Below are positions 35,067 through 44,688 of a stretch of 64,000 nucleotides of DNA, piece by piece; within the stretch, counting starts at the first letter, position 1; every line of letters begins with the position of its first letter. A program made the translations under genes and the position numbers. The notes under the pieces are model-generated. The model worked only from the letters and a program-made list of their open reading frames with translations, did not search any database and was not told where the DNA came from. This stretch comes from Flavihumibacter petaseus NBRC 106054 (GTDB lineage: Bacteria; Bacteroidota; Bacteroidia; Chitinophagales; Chitinophagaceae): assembly GCF_000974785.1 (NCBI RefSeq), contig NZ_BBWV01000003.1, forward strand, positions 372,001 through 436,000, given 5' to 3'.

Positions 35067-38000
35067 TTATAACTTCTGGAACTTCTTGACGGAAGCCGGC
35101 AGTTTGTCGAATTGTACGCTAAGTACATAAGTGCCCGCTGTCAGGTTGCTCAGGTTGTATTGTTTGGTAAATGTGGTTCCTGTCTTGTTGATCTGATCTG
35201 TCATCACCACCACGCCGCTGATTGTGAACACTTTCACCACCGCGTTACCTGTTACGTTATCATCCAGTTTGAAATTCATCGTGGAGGAAACGGGGTTGGG
35301 CCAGATGGTCAGGTTGGATGTGCCGGTAGAACCATCAGTTCCGACAACAGTCGTGCGAAGCTGATCGGTTGCAATTGCACCTTTATCATCCTTTACGGTA
35401 AGCTGGAAGGTGTATACACCAGGTACCAGTCCGTTCACTTTAGTGGTCATTGCATTCGGATTCTCGATAACCGCGCTGGTGGCACCGCTTACCAGTTTCC
35501 ACTGATACATGACGATCTTTCCATCATTATCAATCGACCATGAACCATCCAGGGTGATCCAGGAAATGGGCTCATTAATGGTTTTGTCGTCACCAGCTTT
35601 AGCAACCGGTGTCTGATTGGTAGACGTCGCATTTTTGAGCACTTTTACCACAATGGTGTCAGCATCTTTCTGGCCGTCGTTATCAGTTACTTCCAGTTTG
35701 AAAGAGTAGGTACCCTCAACAAGGCTGGAAATTGATGTCCTGGCTGTAGATGCCGTACCGATTACAGCAGTACCGCCACTGATCTTGGTCCATACATACG
35801 ATTTGATCGTACCATTCGGATCTGAAGAGCCGGAACCATCCACTGTTACAGAATTGGTCGGCAGATAGATCGTCTGATCAGCTCCTGCGCGGGCAACCGG
35901 TGCAGTTGCTGCAGTTGGTGCAGACACATTCAGCGTAAGGGTAGCCGTTCCTTTTGCACCATCATTATCAGTTACCTGCAGCGTAAATACATAGGTTCCC
36001 GGCTTGAGGCCGCTCGCCTGTGCTGTTGCTGAAGTACTGTTGCTGATGGTTGCTGTGGAAGGACCACTCTTTTGCGTCCAGCTGTAAGCCGTGATCTGGC
36101 CATCATTGTCATAGGAGTCAGCTCCGTTCAATGTTACGCTGGTACCTACCAGATCCTGCACACCAACTGTTTTGGCAACCGGTGCCTGATTGGTGCTGGT
36201 AGCAGCTTTAACGGTAACCGTAGTGGTCGCGGAAGCTGTTGCACCTTTGTCATCTTTGATCGCCAGTTTAAAGGTGTAGATTCCTGCTACGAGACCTGAC
36301 ACGGTTGGCATGGACGATGTGGTGGTATTGAATTTTGCTGTATTGGGTCCGGAAACCTGGCTCCAGGTATAGCTTGCGATCTTACCATCCGGGTCATATG
36401 ACTTGGATGACAGCTGCGCACTGCTGGTGGGCAGGGTAATAGTTACCGGTGCACCGGCATCAGCTACAGGGGTCTTGTTGGTAGCCGTTGCTGCATTTAC
36501 TGTTACAGTCATGGTAGCAGATCCGGTAGCGCCCTTATTATCGGTTGCTGACAGCTTAAAGCTGTAGCTTCCCTGAACAAGGTTGGAAACCGTAGCACTG
36601 GCAGAAGTCGTAGTGTTGAAAGTTGCTGTATTCGGACCGGATACCTGGCTCCATTTGTAACTGGCGATGCTGCCATCACTGTCTGTAGCACTTCCGCTAA
36701 GGGCCGTAGTGCTGGTCGGCAGGGTGATGGTTTTATCTGAACCTGCATTTACTACTGGAGCTTTGTTGGTTGCTGCTGCGGCATTCACGGTAACGCTTAC
36801 AGTTGAAGATGCTGCTGAACCATCATTGTCAGTTGCCGTCAGCCTGAAGCTGTAGGTTCCCTGAACAAGGTTTGACACAGTTGTGCTCGCTGCAGTTGTA
36901 GTGCTGAACGTTGCCGTATTGGGGCCGGAAGCCTGACTCCATTTGTAGCTCGCGATGCTGCCATCTTTGTCGGAGGCGCTGCCGCTAAGAGCAGTGGAGT
37001 TTGTTGGCAGGGTAATGGATTTCGCCGAACCCGCGCTAACCGTAGGTGCAGTATTCGCAGCCGCATTTACCGTTACGCTGACGGTTGAAGAAGATGCGGA
37101 GCCATTGTTGTCGGTAGCTGTCAGCTTGAAGCTGTAGGTTCCCTGAACAAGGTTGGACACTGTAGTGCTTGCCGCAGTGGTGGTGCTGAATGTTGCTGTA
37201 TTCGGGCCAGATGTCTGGCTCCATTTGTAGCTGGCAATGCTGCCTTCCTTATCAGAAGCGCTGCCGCTGAGGGAAGTGGAACTTGTCGGCAGGGTAACAG
37301 ATTTATCTGAACCCGCACTTACTGTCGGTGCTGTGTTTGCTGCCGCATTTACGGTTACGTCAACAGTGGCTGACGCTGTGGCGCCATCATTGTCCGTTGC
37401 GGTCAGTTTAAAGGAATAATTTCCCTGTACCAGGTTGGATACTGTTGTGTTCGAAGCAGTTGTTGTGCTGAATGTTGCAGTATTGGGACCTGAAACCTGG
37501 CTCCACTTGTAACTTGCGATGCTGCCGTCGCTATCTGCGGCGCTACCGGAAATTGATGTGGAATTTGTTGGCAAGGTAATGGCCTTGTCTGATCCGCCTG
37601 TTACGGTCGGAGCTTTATTGGCTACAGGTGCCGCATTTACCGTTACGGTTACGTTATCGGAAGCAGTCGCTCCCTTGTTGTCCGTCACAGTAAGTTTGTA
37701 GGAATAAGATCCCTGTACCAGGTTGGAAACAGTACATGATGATGATGATGATGAATTAAAGCTTGAAGTGTTCGGTCCGGAAACCTGGCTCCACTTATAA
37801 CTTGCAATACTACCATCGCTGTCGGTACCGCTGCCACTCAGCGTTGTTGAGCTGGTGGGCAATGTGACGGTTTTTGACGAACCGGCTTCTGCCACAGGTG
37901 CTACGTTTGGTGTTGTAGTGCTTGCCGCTACGGTTACCGTTACATCATCGGTATCGGTTGCACCGTCGTTATCAGTTACGGTAAGCCGGAATACATATGT

Positions 38001-39038
38001 TCCCTGTACAAGTCCGCTTACGGCAGTGCTCGCATTACCGGAATTGGCAAAAGTGCCTGTGCTTGGACCGGATATCTGGGTCCATTTATTAGTAGAGATT
38101 GAACCATCTGCGTCAGATGAATTGCTGCCATTTAATGTTACTGATGATGTGGGAAGCGTAATGAAAAGATCACTACCTGCTGCGGCAGTAGGAGCAGCAT
38201 TGGCAGGAGTAGTTGAGCCGGTTACAAAGCTGCTTTCGCTTGCCGTGTTGTCGCCGATCTTTACGTCATCCACATAATAAATTCGTTGTGTAGTGGAGGA
38301 AGATGAACCGCTGCCCATCCAGAGCCACTTGTAGATGCCGAGCTTCCAGTATGCAGGCCAGCTGCCATTGTAGAAGCAGGGGCCTTTGTAATCAAGCACA
38401 ACTTTCCCGTTCAGCCAGATTTTCACCTGACCGGAACTGGTGTATTGAGGATTGTAATAAACCACCCAATCATTCCACTGGTCGTAACCAATGTTGCCAA
38501 GATCAAAATACTGTGTGGTAACTTTTCCGCCGTTACAATAATCTTCTGTTGAAGAACGGATTACGATACGGTACTTTCCGTTTTTCATTTCAAAAGCAAG
38601 GGGAGGAGAGGCGGAACAGTCAGGGCTCTTATCATGCCACTGGGAGAAAATTTCTTCCGCTGCATCTACCTTACAGGTAGCAGATGGAAAATAGTTGGAC
38701 CATTTCCACCAACGGAGATTAGGATTAGCCTGACTTTCTGAGGAAGCGGAATTGTAAACCAATTCTGCGCGTTTGTTGCCGTAAGTGGCTTCAGGATCTG
38801 TCTTGTTCAGTTCAACCCGCAATGCGGATGAACCGGTTTTCTTCTGGGCTGTGGATTGAGTCAGCGAATACGAGCAGCAGTACTCGATACTTTTCCATCC
38901 TGCTTTCACGTCCGAAGTCTCAAATGAGCTTTGCATCAACACCCCCGTCTGCGCCTTACCAAATAAGCAGTTTAACAATAGGAGTACGGATAATGCAATA
39001 ATTCTTCCACCCAGGATTTGTGGTGCTGGTTTTGTCAT
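35067..39038 (-). CDS. giant secreted protein: heparin lyase I-like domain, ten PKD-type repeats, T9SS domain
   Basis: The 1323-residue product starts at 39038 (MTKPAPQILGG); the frame upstream lacks signal character. After the signal peptide (ending GKAQ) an N-terminal jelly-roll domain (about 30-260) resembles heparin lyase I/alginate-lyase-type polysaccharide lyases (LMQSSFETSD, KRAELVY, WWKWSNYFP, FSQWHDK, DQWNDWVVYYN, YYVDDVKIG). Ten tandem PKD/REJ-type Ig repeats of about 94 residues follow, each with the pattern AG-(S/D)-D-x-x-x-TLPT, DSDGSIASYKWSQ-SGP, VQGTYSFKLTATDNDG. The C-terminal 80 residues are a T9SS type A domain (IWPNPVSSTMNF). Lyase activity is inferred from fold only. Repeats 3-6 are nearly identical, suggesting recent duplication. 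Confidence 0.82.
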   Translation of the reverse strand: MTKPAPQILGGRIIALSVLLLLNCLFGKAQTGVLMQSSFETSDVKAGWKSIEYCCSYSLTQSTAQKKTGSSALRVELNKTDPEATYGNKRAELVYNSASSESQANPNLRWWKWSNYFPSATCKVDAAEEIFSQWHDKSPDCSASPPLAFEMKNGKYRIVIRSSTEDYCNGGKVTTQYFDLGNIGYDQWNDWVVYYNPQYTSSGQVKIWLNGKVVLDYKGPCFYNGSWPAYWKLGIYKWLWMGSGSSSSTTQRIYYVDDVKIGDNTASESSFVTGSTTPANAAPTAAAGSDLFITLPTSSVTLNGSNSSDADGSISTNKWTQISGPSTGTFANSGNASTAVSGLVQGTYVFRLTVTDNDGATDTDDVTVTVAASTTTPNVAPVAEAGSSKTVTLPTSSTTLSGSGTDSDGSIASYKWSQVSGPNTSSFNSSSSSSCTVSNLVQGSYSYKLTVTDNKGATASDNVTVTVNAAPVANKAPTVTGGSDKAITLPTNSTSISGSAADSDGSIASYKWSQVSGPNTATFSTTTASNTTVSNLVQGNYSFKLTATDNDGATASATVDVTVNAAANTAPTVSAGSDKSVTLPTSSTSLSGSASDKEGSIASYKWSQTSGPNTATFSTTTAASTTVSNLVQGTYSFKLTATDNNGSASSSTVSVTVNAAANTAPTVSAGSAKSITLPTNSTALSGSASDKDGSIASYKWSQASGPNTATFSTTTAASTTVSNLVQGTYSFRLTATDNDGSAASSTVSVTVNAAAATNKAPVVNAGSDKTITLPTSTTALSGSATDSDGSIASYKWSQVSGPNTATFNTTTSASATVSNLVQGSYSFKLSATDNKGATGSATMTVTVNAATATNKTPVADAGAPVTITLPTSSAQLSSKSYDPDGKIASYTWSQVSGPNTAKFNTTTSSMPTVSGLVAGIYTFKLAIKDDKGATASATTTVTVKAATSTNQAPVAKTVGVQDLVGTSVTLNGADSYDNDGQITAYSWTQKSGPSTATISNSTSATAQASGLKPGTYVFTLQVTDNDGAKGTATLTLNVSAPTAATAPVARAGADQTIYLPTNSVTVDGSGSSDPNGTIKSYVWTKISGGTAVIGTASTARTSISSLVEGTYSFKLEVTDNDGQKDADTIVVKVLKNATSTNQTPVAKAGDDKTINEPISWITLDGSWSIDNDGKIVMYQWKLVSGATSAVIENPNAMTTKVNGLVPGVYTFQLTVKDDKGAIATDQLRTTVVGTDGSTGTSNLTIWPNPVSSTMNFKLDDNVTGNAVVKVFTISGVVVMTDQINKTGTTFTKQYNLSNLTAGTYVLSVQFDKLPASVKKFQKL
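36650..37790 (-). repeat. near-identical 282/288-bp intragenic repeats (PKD units)
   Basis: The DNA encoding the middle PKD units repeats with a period of 282 bp (one interval is 288). Equivalent points fall at 36667, 36955, 37237 and 37519. The high similarity at DNA level, beyond what the fold requires, indicates recent tandem duplication or gene conversion. Confidence 0.75.
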
Positions 39039-39525
39039 AATTATTGGATTGTACTTACAAAATACAAACTGGCTAAACCCAAATACTATGCCATAATGTT
39101 CCAACACTACAAACGTTGATAACTTTCCTCGACGCGGCAAGGAAAATCCTCAAAGTCTCATCAGGTACGGGTTGTGGCCATTTTTTGTCAATTATAGACA
39201 ACTGGAAATCACACAATAGTATAACAGATTCGGGCGCCTTTTATTGTGGAAAAGAAGGCATTCAGAAAACATATTATTAAAGCATAAGTCATTGGATTTA
39301 CTAATCCTGAACATTATCTTTGTCCCACCTCCCTGATTAGTAATCCGATATCTTTTTTTAAACCCCAGGATTTTTAATATCCACAATTCTTTCGGTTAAA
39401 AGGCGTTAAGAACTGGACCTGTAGTTTTTACGAATGTTTTTTAATGTAAATGGGTAGAAATACTAGGCGCATTTCCTAGGAAAATCGGAAGAATAAATGA
39501 ATTTCCAATATACAACGGACTGTCT
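39039..39525. other. 487-base gap: divergent leader between the lyase-like gene and the EPS operon
   Basis: No gene was recognised; a 64-codon minus-strand frame at 39192-39386 has no family character. The gap is AT-rich and holds a candidate EPS promoter (39292-39322). The roughly 190-base leader after it contains a short inverted repeat CTAGG-N7-CCTAG (39463-39479). Such a leader is a natural place for action by an UpxY-type antiterminator. Confidence 0.5.
39292..39322 (+). promoter_or_regulatory. candidate promoter of the EPS operon
   Basis: TTG (39292-39294), 20 bases, then TATCTTTG (39315-39322), an exact -7 box. The start of the first EPS gene is at 39526, giving a leader near 195 bases, much longer than others in the window. 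Confidence 0.5.
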
Positions 39526-40314
39526 ATGAGATTTTTAGTACAAAAAAATGTATTTTTTTGGATTTTGATTGGTACCCTTTTGGCAACTTCTTGTGCGAGC
39601 CCCGAAAAAGCGCGGTACTTTAATGAGCTACCCAACGCAGAATACAGGATGCCTAATGATAATCCAGATCCGATTATTCAGAAAGGAGACATCCTTAACA
39701 TTACAGTATCGAGTCTGAACCCGGCTGAGAATGCCATTTACAATGCGCCAATCAACAGTGTCACGTCGGCCAATAACTCCAACAGTATTGCTAACCTCAC
39801 CGGTTACCTGGTAACTCCTGAGGGCAGGATCACATTTCCCGTCCTGGGGGAAATGAAAGCAGCGGGACTGAACAAGAAACAGCTCCGCGATCAGATCGTT
39901 AATGAGCTTACCACTAAACAACTCCTGCTGAATCCGGTTGTCACCATCAGGATCCTGAACTTCCGGGTTACCGTGCTGGGTGAGGTAGGCCGTCCAAGCG
40001 TTATTGATGTTCCCAATGAAAAGATCTCACTGCTCGAAGCCATCGGTTTTGCGGGCGATATGACCCTTTATGCAAAACGTGATAACGTTTTGCTTATCCG
40101 GTCTGAAGAAGGTAAAAAAATTACCCGCCGTATCAACCTGAATACTGACGAACTTTTCTCTTCTCCATATTATTACCTGAAATCAAACGATATCGTCTAC
40201 GTTGAATCAAACAAGGCAAAAGTGCAAAGCACGTCCAGGTCGAACACCCTTCTGCCGATCCTGCTCAGCGCCCTGGCCTTCGTTGCGATCATCGTAGACC
40301 GAGTTGCTTACTAA
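39526..40314 (+). CDS. Wza-like polysaccharide export lipoprotein
   Basis: This outer-membrane polysaccharide export (OPX) lipoprotein forms or gates the exit channel for the secreted glycan. The 262-residue protein has a lipobox (LATSCAS, C23), a poly_export domain (about 45-145: IIQKGDILNITVSSL, YLVTPEGRITFPVLGEM, GLNKKQLRDQIVNEL) and one SLBB-type domain (RVTVLGEVGRPSVIDVPNEKISLLEAIGFAGD). A hydrophobic helix sits at the very C-terminus (about 240-258), as in short Bacteroidota OPX proteins. It is the first gene of the EPS run, 19 bases before the Wzc-like gene. Confidence 0.92.
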   Translation: MRFLVQKNVFFWILIGTLLATSCASPEKARYFNELPNAEYRMPNDNPDPIIQKGDILNITVSSLNPAENAIYNAPINSVTSANNSNSIANLTGYLVTPEGRITFPVLGEMKAAGLNKKQLRDQIVNELTTKQLLLNPVVTIRILNFRVTVLGEVGRPSVIDVPNEKISLLEAIGFAGDMTLYAKRDNVLLIRSEEGKKITRRINLNTDELFSSPYYYLKSNDIVYVESNKAKVQSTSRSNTLLPILLSALAFVAIIVDRVAY

Positions 40315-40333
40315 CGAATAATTACCTTACCAA

Positions 40334-42637
40334 ATGGCTGAAACCACTAAAGTCCCAACCGCAAAAAAAGAGCAGGATATCTTCAAGGTATTGGTACAGC
40401 GGTATGTTCCCTACATACCAATGTTCGTGCTGGTGGTATTGATTTGCGGAATACTGGCATTCCTGTATTCCAGGATTACCGTAAGGACTTACGAAATCAC
40501 GGCAACTGTACTGATCCAGGACCAGAAAAAGGGTATGGATGAGTCAAAGATGCTCGAAGCGCTCGATGTATTCAAGGGAAAAAAGATCGTAGAAAACGAG
40601 GTGGAAGTTTTGCACTCCCGCGCCCTGATGCGCCAGGTGGTAAAAAACCTTGGCCTTTATTCCACGGTCACCCAGCAACAGGGATTCAAAAAGATGGACG
40701 TTTACAGCAATGCGCCATTTTATATCCGGCTGAAGTCGCTTGAAGACATGGTTATTGCTGAAGATGTTCCGTTCGTGTACAAACCAGATCTGAGACAGGT
40801 CGTAATTGAAGGAAAACCCTTCCCGTTGAATCAATGGGTCAATACGAAGTGGGGTGAATTGAGTTTTATCTCCAACAACAATTACAATCCACCTGCAGAA
40901 CCTGTAGAGTACACCTTCTCGATCAGCCCCGTGAAAACCAAGGAAGAAAAACTGATCAAGTCCCTGGAAGTTATCACCCTGAATAAACTGGCCAGTCTTG
41001 TTACGCTTCGCCTTAATGACTCCGATCCGAAAAGAGGAGAAGACATTCTGAATGAGCTACTTTCCCTGTACACGAAAGCAGAAGTGGAAGACAAAAATAT
41101 CCTCGCCGGTAATATCCTGAACTCCGTTGAAAACAGGTTGCGGTTCGTCGTGGGTCAACTTGATTCTGTTGAAAATGCAATTCAGCGCTTTCGTTCCAAC
41201 CAGGGTGTAATTGATATCAGCCAGCAGGGTAAACTTTACCTGGAAAATGTTGGCCAGTACGATAAACAATTACAGGATGTGAATATCAAAGTGGCCGTAC
41301 TGGATGAAGTTGAAAAATATATCAACTCCAAAAATGTAAGTGGTACTGTAATGCCCTCAGCCCTCGGTGTTGAAGACCCCGCACTCGGTACTATGATCAC
41401 TAAGCTGAACGATGCGCAAAGCGAATACGACAAACTCCGCAAGACCACAGCAGAGCAGAGCCCGTTAATTGTAGGCATACGCGACCAGATTGATAAACTG
41501 CGGCCTGCAATACAGGATATGGTTACCAACCAGAAACGTAACCTTCAGATTACCAAGCAAAGTCTTACCAGCACCAGTGAGCGTTATACCGCTATGCTGG
41601 GATCTATTCCACAGAAAGAGAAGCAGTTGCTGGAGATCAGCCGTCAGCAAAGTATCAAAAATGAAATTTACTCTTACCTGCTCCAACGCCGTGAAGAAGC
41701 TGCATTGTCGTATTCTACCGCCAAGGCAGATTCAAAAGTGATCGATGCTGCTGAGTCATCTGAAAAGCCGGTAAGTCCTAAAATGTCTGTCATTTACCTG
41801 GCTTCAGCCATCTTCGGAACAGTACTGGCTGCTTTATTCATTGCAGTAAAGGAAACATTCAACCGTACAGTGCTTTTTCGCAAGGAGATTGAAGAAATAT
41901 CCCATGTTCCGGTTATCGGTGAATTGATTCACGTGCGTAAGGCCGACCCGGTAGTATACCAGGATAAAGAAAAGGATTTTGCTGTGGAGCAGTTCCGATC
42001 GCTGCGGAACGCACTGACTATCGGCGCCGGCAAAGAAAACAACCAGACAATCTTCATTTCGTCCGCTATGCCCAATGAAGGAAAGTCATTTGTAAGCCTT
42101 AACCTGGCGTTAAGCCTGGCAGCCCTGTCTAAACGCACCCTGCTGATCGACCTGGATGTTGATCATCATAAGGTATCCACCCATGCGGGAATGGACGGTA
42201 AATTGGGTATCGGTGATTATCTTACTGACGGAAAAAATGTTCATGATATCGTCCACAAATCCGCGTTACATCCTTTCCTGAGTGTATTGCCCTTCGGTAC
42301 CCTGGAACATTCAGGTGTGGAGATTGGCGGATCAGAGAAGGTGACGGATTTGTTCCGTGTACTCAAAACGCAATTTGACCATATAGTGGTGAGCGGCGGG
42401 GCATACAGTCTGAACGCGAATGCGCAGGCTATTTCCCAACTGGCAGATGCCAGCGTGTTCGTAATCCGGCACGGCATGACGCCAAAATCGGCGCTGCTGA
42501 TGCTTACTAACGAAGGCAAACTTGAAGGCCTGAAACGCCCCTACCTGGTTTTCAATGACGTTAGGAAACGTGGTTGGATGAAGGGCGGATACGGTTTCGG
42601 TTTTGGATATGGTTACGAATTGAAACCCGCCTTCTGA
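40334..42637 (+). CDS. Wzc-like polysaccharide co-polymerase/BY-kinase with degenerate Walker B
   Basis: This inner-membrane protein controls chain length and export. The 767 residues comprise a Wzz domain with two membrane helices (about 30-50 and 490-510), a long periplasmic coiled-coil region, and a cytoplasmic BY-kinase-like domain. The Walker A motif is PNEGKS (K584) and Walker A-prime is LLIDLDVD. At the Walker B position, where BY-kinases have IIDTPP, this protein reads VVSGG: Ser687 replaces the aspartate. The C-terminus is tyrosine-rich (YGFGFGYGY), the usual autophosphorylation cluster. It follows the Wza-like gene and precedes the UpxY-like gene. ATP hydrolysis may therefore be reduced or absent (inference). 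Confidence 0.9.
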   Translation: MAETTKVPTAKKEQDIFKVLVQRYVPYIPMFVLVVLICGILAFLYSRITVRTYEITATVLIQDQKKGMDESKMLEALDVFKGKKIVENEVEVLHSRALMRQVVKNLGLYSTVTQQQGFKKMDVYSNAPFYIRLKSLEDMVIAEDVPFVYKPDLRQVVIEGKPFPLNQWVNTKWGELSFISNNNYNPPAEPVEYTFSISPVKTKEEKLIKSLEVITLNKLASLVTLRLNDSDPKRGEDILNELLSLYTKAEVEDKNILAGNILNSVENRLRFVVGQLDSVENAIQRFRSNQGVIDISQQGKLYLENVGQYDKQLQDVNIKVAVLDEVEKYINSKNVSGTVMPSALGVEDPALGTMITKLNDAQSEYDKLRKTTAEQSPLIVGIRDQIDKLRPAIQDMVTNQKRNLQITKQSLTSTSERYTAMLGSIPQKEKQLLEISRQQSIKNEIYSYLLQRREEAALSYSTAKADSKVIDAAESSEKPVSPKMSVIYLASAIFGTVLAALFIAVKETFNRTVLFRKEIEEISHVPVIGELIHVRKADPVVYQDKEKDFAVEQFRSLRNALTIGAGKENNQTIFISSAMPNEGKSFVSLNLALSLAALSKRTLLIDLDVDHHKVSTHAGMDGKLGIGDYLTDGKNVHDIVHKSALHPFLSVLPFGTLEHSGVEIGGSEKVTDLFRVLKTQFDHIVVSGGAYSLNANAQAISQLADASVFVIRHGMTPKSALLMLTNEGKLEGLKRPYLVFNDVRKRGWMKGGYGFGFGYGYELKPAF

Positions 42638-42786
42638 TTCAGAAAGCGGTAAGGGTTAGGTTAGGCTGGATTTGTAGTGTAAAAGATCGGTGGCTTTATT
42701 TAAGCGAATCTGCTTGGTCTGCCTGTGGGACTGAGGAGGCGAAGCTTTGAATGGAACACTACCCGTACATACGAAAAATTTGATAC

Positions 42787-43329
42787 ATGGCTGAGCAGAG
42801 GAAATGGTATGCTATCCGCATGAAAGAAAACTGGAGTGAGAAACTGCCGTCTTTACTCGAGAATAAAGGCGTAAGCTGTCTGTCACCCGTAAGCCCGGCG
42901 ATTCGCCTGGGAAAACGCGTTCGTTCCAATGAACCCGGGTTTCTGGAATCACTGTTATTTGTAAGGGCCGAAGCAGATAAGATTGCAATGATTTCTGCTA
43001 TGAAGGGCGTGGATCATTTGTTCTACTGGCACCAGCAGCCTGCTTTGATCAACGAACGGGAGATCCTGGTTATCCGGTACTTTACCGAGATCAATGAAGA
43101 TTTGTTTTTTGAAAAAATACCGGTCAATCCCGAAGGAGAGATTGTTTTCAACACGGGGCCATTTCTCCTGATGGATGGTGATTCCTATGATGTAAAAAGC
43201 AAAGCCATAAAAGCCGAGCTTCCCACCTTGGGTTACATCGTTGCTGCAGAAGTTCACGGTGAATTCAAAGATCCTGTAATGGTGCTCAGTTCACAGGAAG
43301 ATTTCAAATTTATTCTGGAGAACAGGTAA
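42787..43329 (+). CDS. UpxY/NusG-like transcription antiterminator
   Basis: This is a specialised NusG paralogue expected to bind RNA polymerase and suppress termination in the long EPS operon. The 180-residue product has the NGN domain (WYAIRMKENWSEKLPSLL, PGFLESLLFVRAE, GVDHLFYWHQQPALIN) and a KOW-like C-terminal part. That is the layout of Bacteroides UpxY proteins rather than of general NusG. In Bacteroides capsule loci upxY is the first gene; here it is third, after the Wza- and Wzc-like genes, and no UpxZ is seen. The 149-base gap before it holds no clear promoter. The Wzy gene begins six bases after its stop. Confidence 0.85.
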   Translation: MAEQRKWYAIRMKENWSEKLPSLLENKGVSCLSPVSPAIRLGKRVRSNEPGFLESLLFVRAEADKIAMISAMKGVDHLFYWHQQPALINEREILVIRYFTEINEDLFFEKIPVNPEGEIVFNTGPFLLMDGDSYDVKSKAIKAELPTLGYIVAAEVHGEFKDPVMVLSSQEDFKFILENR

Positions 43330-43335
43330 GTCTGC

Positions 43336-44688
43336 ATGAAATCGCAAATTCCTATTCTGATCCTCCTCGGATTGATTGCCCTTTTCCCTGTATTGGTTTT
43401 CAGGGCAAAAGACGACAATAAGAACAAGGTGTATCTCGCCTATGTGCTGCTGATTCTTCCGTATATGAGCTTCGATCTCATGCCCGGTCTTGAGGAGTTT
43501 ACAGTATTTGACCTGTTGTCATGGAGCTATTTCTTTGTGTTCCTGTTTTATAACCGGCCGGGAAGGAATTCCATTTTCGGATTACTGGGGTACGCTGTCC
43601 TGATCATACTGCTCATCGGTGTATTCAACAGCGACTTTTTCTGGCGATCCATGATGAGTTACTTACGCTTCGTTTCAGTCATCATCTTCGCAAAGGTCCT
43701 GTTGACGGAACTGAAAGAAGATCCTGACTTTTTTATGCAGCTGATGAGGATGTTGAAAATTGTGTTGCTGGTCGCACTTATTTTTATGGGCCTTCAGATG
43801 ATTTTTGGTGTAAAAATCAGTGTGACGTTCAGTTTTCTCTCTGGCAACTTCATGAATCCCAATATCGACACTATCGAAGGAATTCGTTATCCCAGTTATT
43901 TTCAGGATCCGCAGAAGTTTGCCCAGTTTATTGCCGCATTAAGTTTTGTTTTCCTGATCTACGACAAAAAACGGTCCAAAGCACTCTGGCTCAACCTATT
44001 GCTATTCCTGGTAGCAGTGGTGTCTTTGTTTCTTACCGGAGGACGCGGAGGTTTACTTGGATTGGTAATCGGGTTGGGATTTCTGTACCTTTTCTTTCCG
44101 ATGCGGTACAAACTGCTGTTTGCAGTACCAGTCGTATTGCTGTTTATGGTTATATCGCTGTATAAGCAGAATTTCGTCATGTTCAACCGGCAGACCGATA
44201 CCAACTCTGCCCTGGACGAAAGAACTGGTTTCTGGCTGGATGCACTGACCATTTACAACAAGCACCCTTTAATGGGAATTGGTGTAGGCAACTATCAACT
44301 CTATACTGAAAGATACAAGCCGGATAATTACTGGTACGCACAGGATGAGATCACATTTTTTGATCAGCCGGAAAGCGGCTACCTGAAGTACCTGATCGAG
44401 TTCGGCCTGTTTGGGTTCACCGTCTTTATATTGTTTCTTATAATACCACTTGTCAGGTCAGTTTACCTTTACCTGGTCGGTGTGAAAGACGAGCGGCTGC
44501 TGATTCTCGTGGCGTCACCACTAAGCTGGATGATAGGATTCATCACAGTTTGCTCGCTTACCGATGTTCGCATTTTTATTGTTGTTACTTCACTTACCTG
44601 CGCTTTGATTCATGTGATGCAACAGGCAGACAAAAGTCTGGCAGAAAGAGAAGCGCATTTACCATATGGAAAAAACGCAATCGCTTAA
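43336..44688 (+). CDS. O-antigen ligase/Wzy-type polymerase
   Basis: This is a multi-spanning membrane protein of the O-antigen ligase/polymerase family, expected to join lipid-linked repeat units in the periplasm. The 450-residue product has about 11-12 hydrophobic segments and the typical large periplasmic loop. That loop carries RYPSYFQDPQKFAQFIAAL, the GGRGGLLGLVIG segment before a helix, and NKHPLMGIGVGNYQLY. Neighbouring Wzx and Wza/Wzc make the polymerase role more likely than ligase. Its end overlaps the Wzx gene by 23 bases. Confidence 0.85.
   Translation: MKSQIPILILLGLIALFPVLVFRAKDDNKNKVYLAYVLLILPYMSFDLMPGLEEFTVFDLLSWSYFFVFLFYNRPGRNSIFGLLGYAVLIILLIGVFNSDFFWRSMMSYLRFVSVIIFAKVLLTELKEDPDFFMQLMRMLKIVLLVALIFMGLQMIFGVKISVTFSFLSGNFMNPNIDTIEGIRYPSYFQDPQKFAQFIAALSFVFLIYDKKRSKALWLNLLLFLVAVVSLFLTGGRGGLLGLVIGLGFLYLFFPMRYKLLFAVPVVLLFMVISLYKQNFVMFNRQTDTNSALDERTGFWLDALTIYNKHPLMGIGVGNYQLYTERYKPDNYWYAQDEITFFDQPESGYLKYLIEFGLFGFTVFILFLIIPLVRSVYLYLVGVKDERLLILVASPLSWMIGFITVCSLTDVRIFIVVTSLTCALIHVMQQADKSLAEREAHLPYGKNAIA

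Noticed and set aside
36667-37701. Several short plus-strand frames of similar sequence opposite the PKD repeats.
   Set aside because: They recur with the repeat period and are antisense to a strong coding frame, so they are shadows of the repeats.
39192-39386. 64-codon minus-strand frame in the gap before the EPS operon.
   Set aside because: It has no family character and lies over a candidate promoter for the opposite strand.
42638-42786. A separate promoter for the UpxY-like gene.
   Set aside because: No TAnnTTTG box with proper spacing was found; TTTG-like strings occur but without a matching partner.
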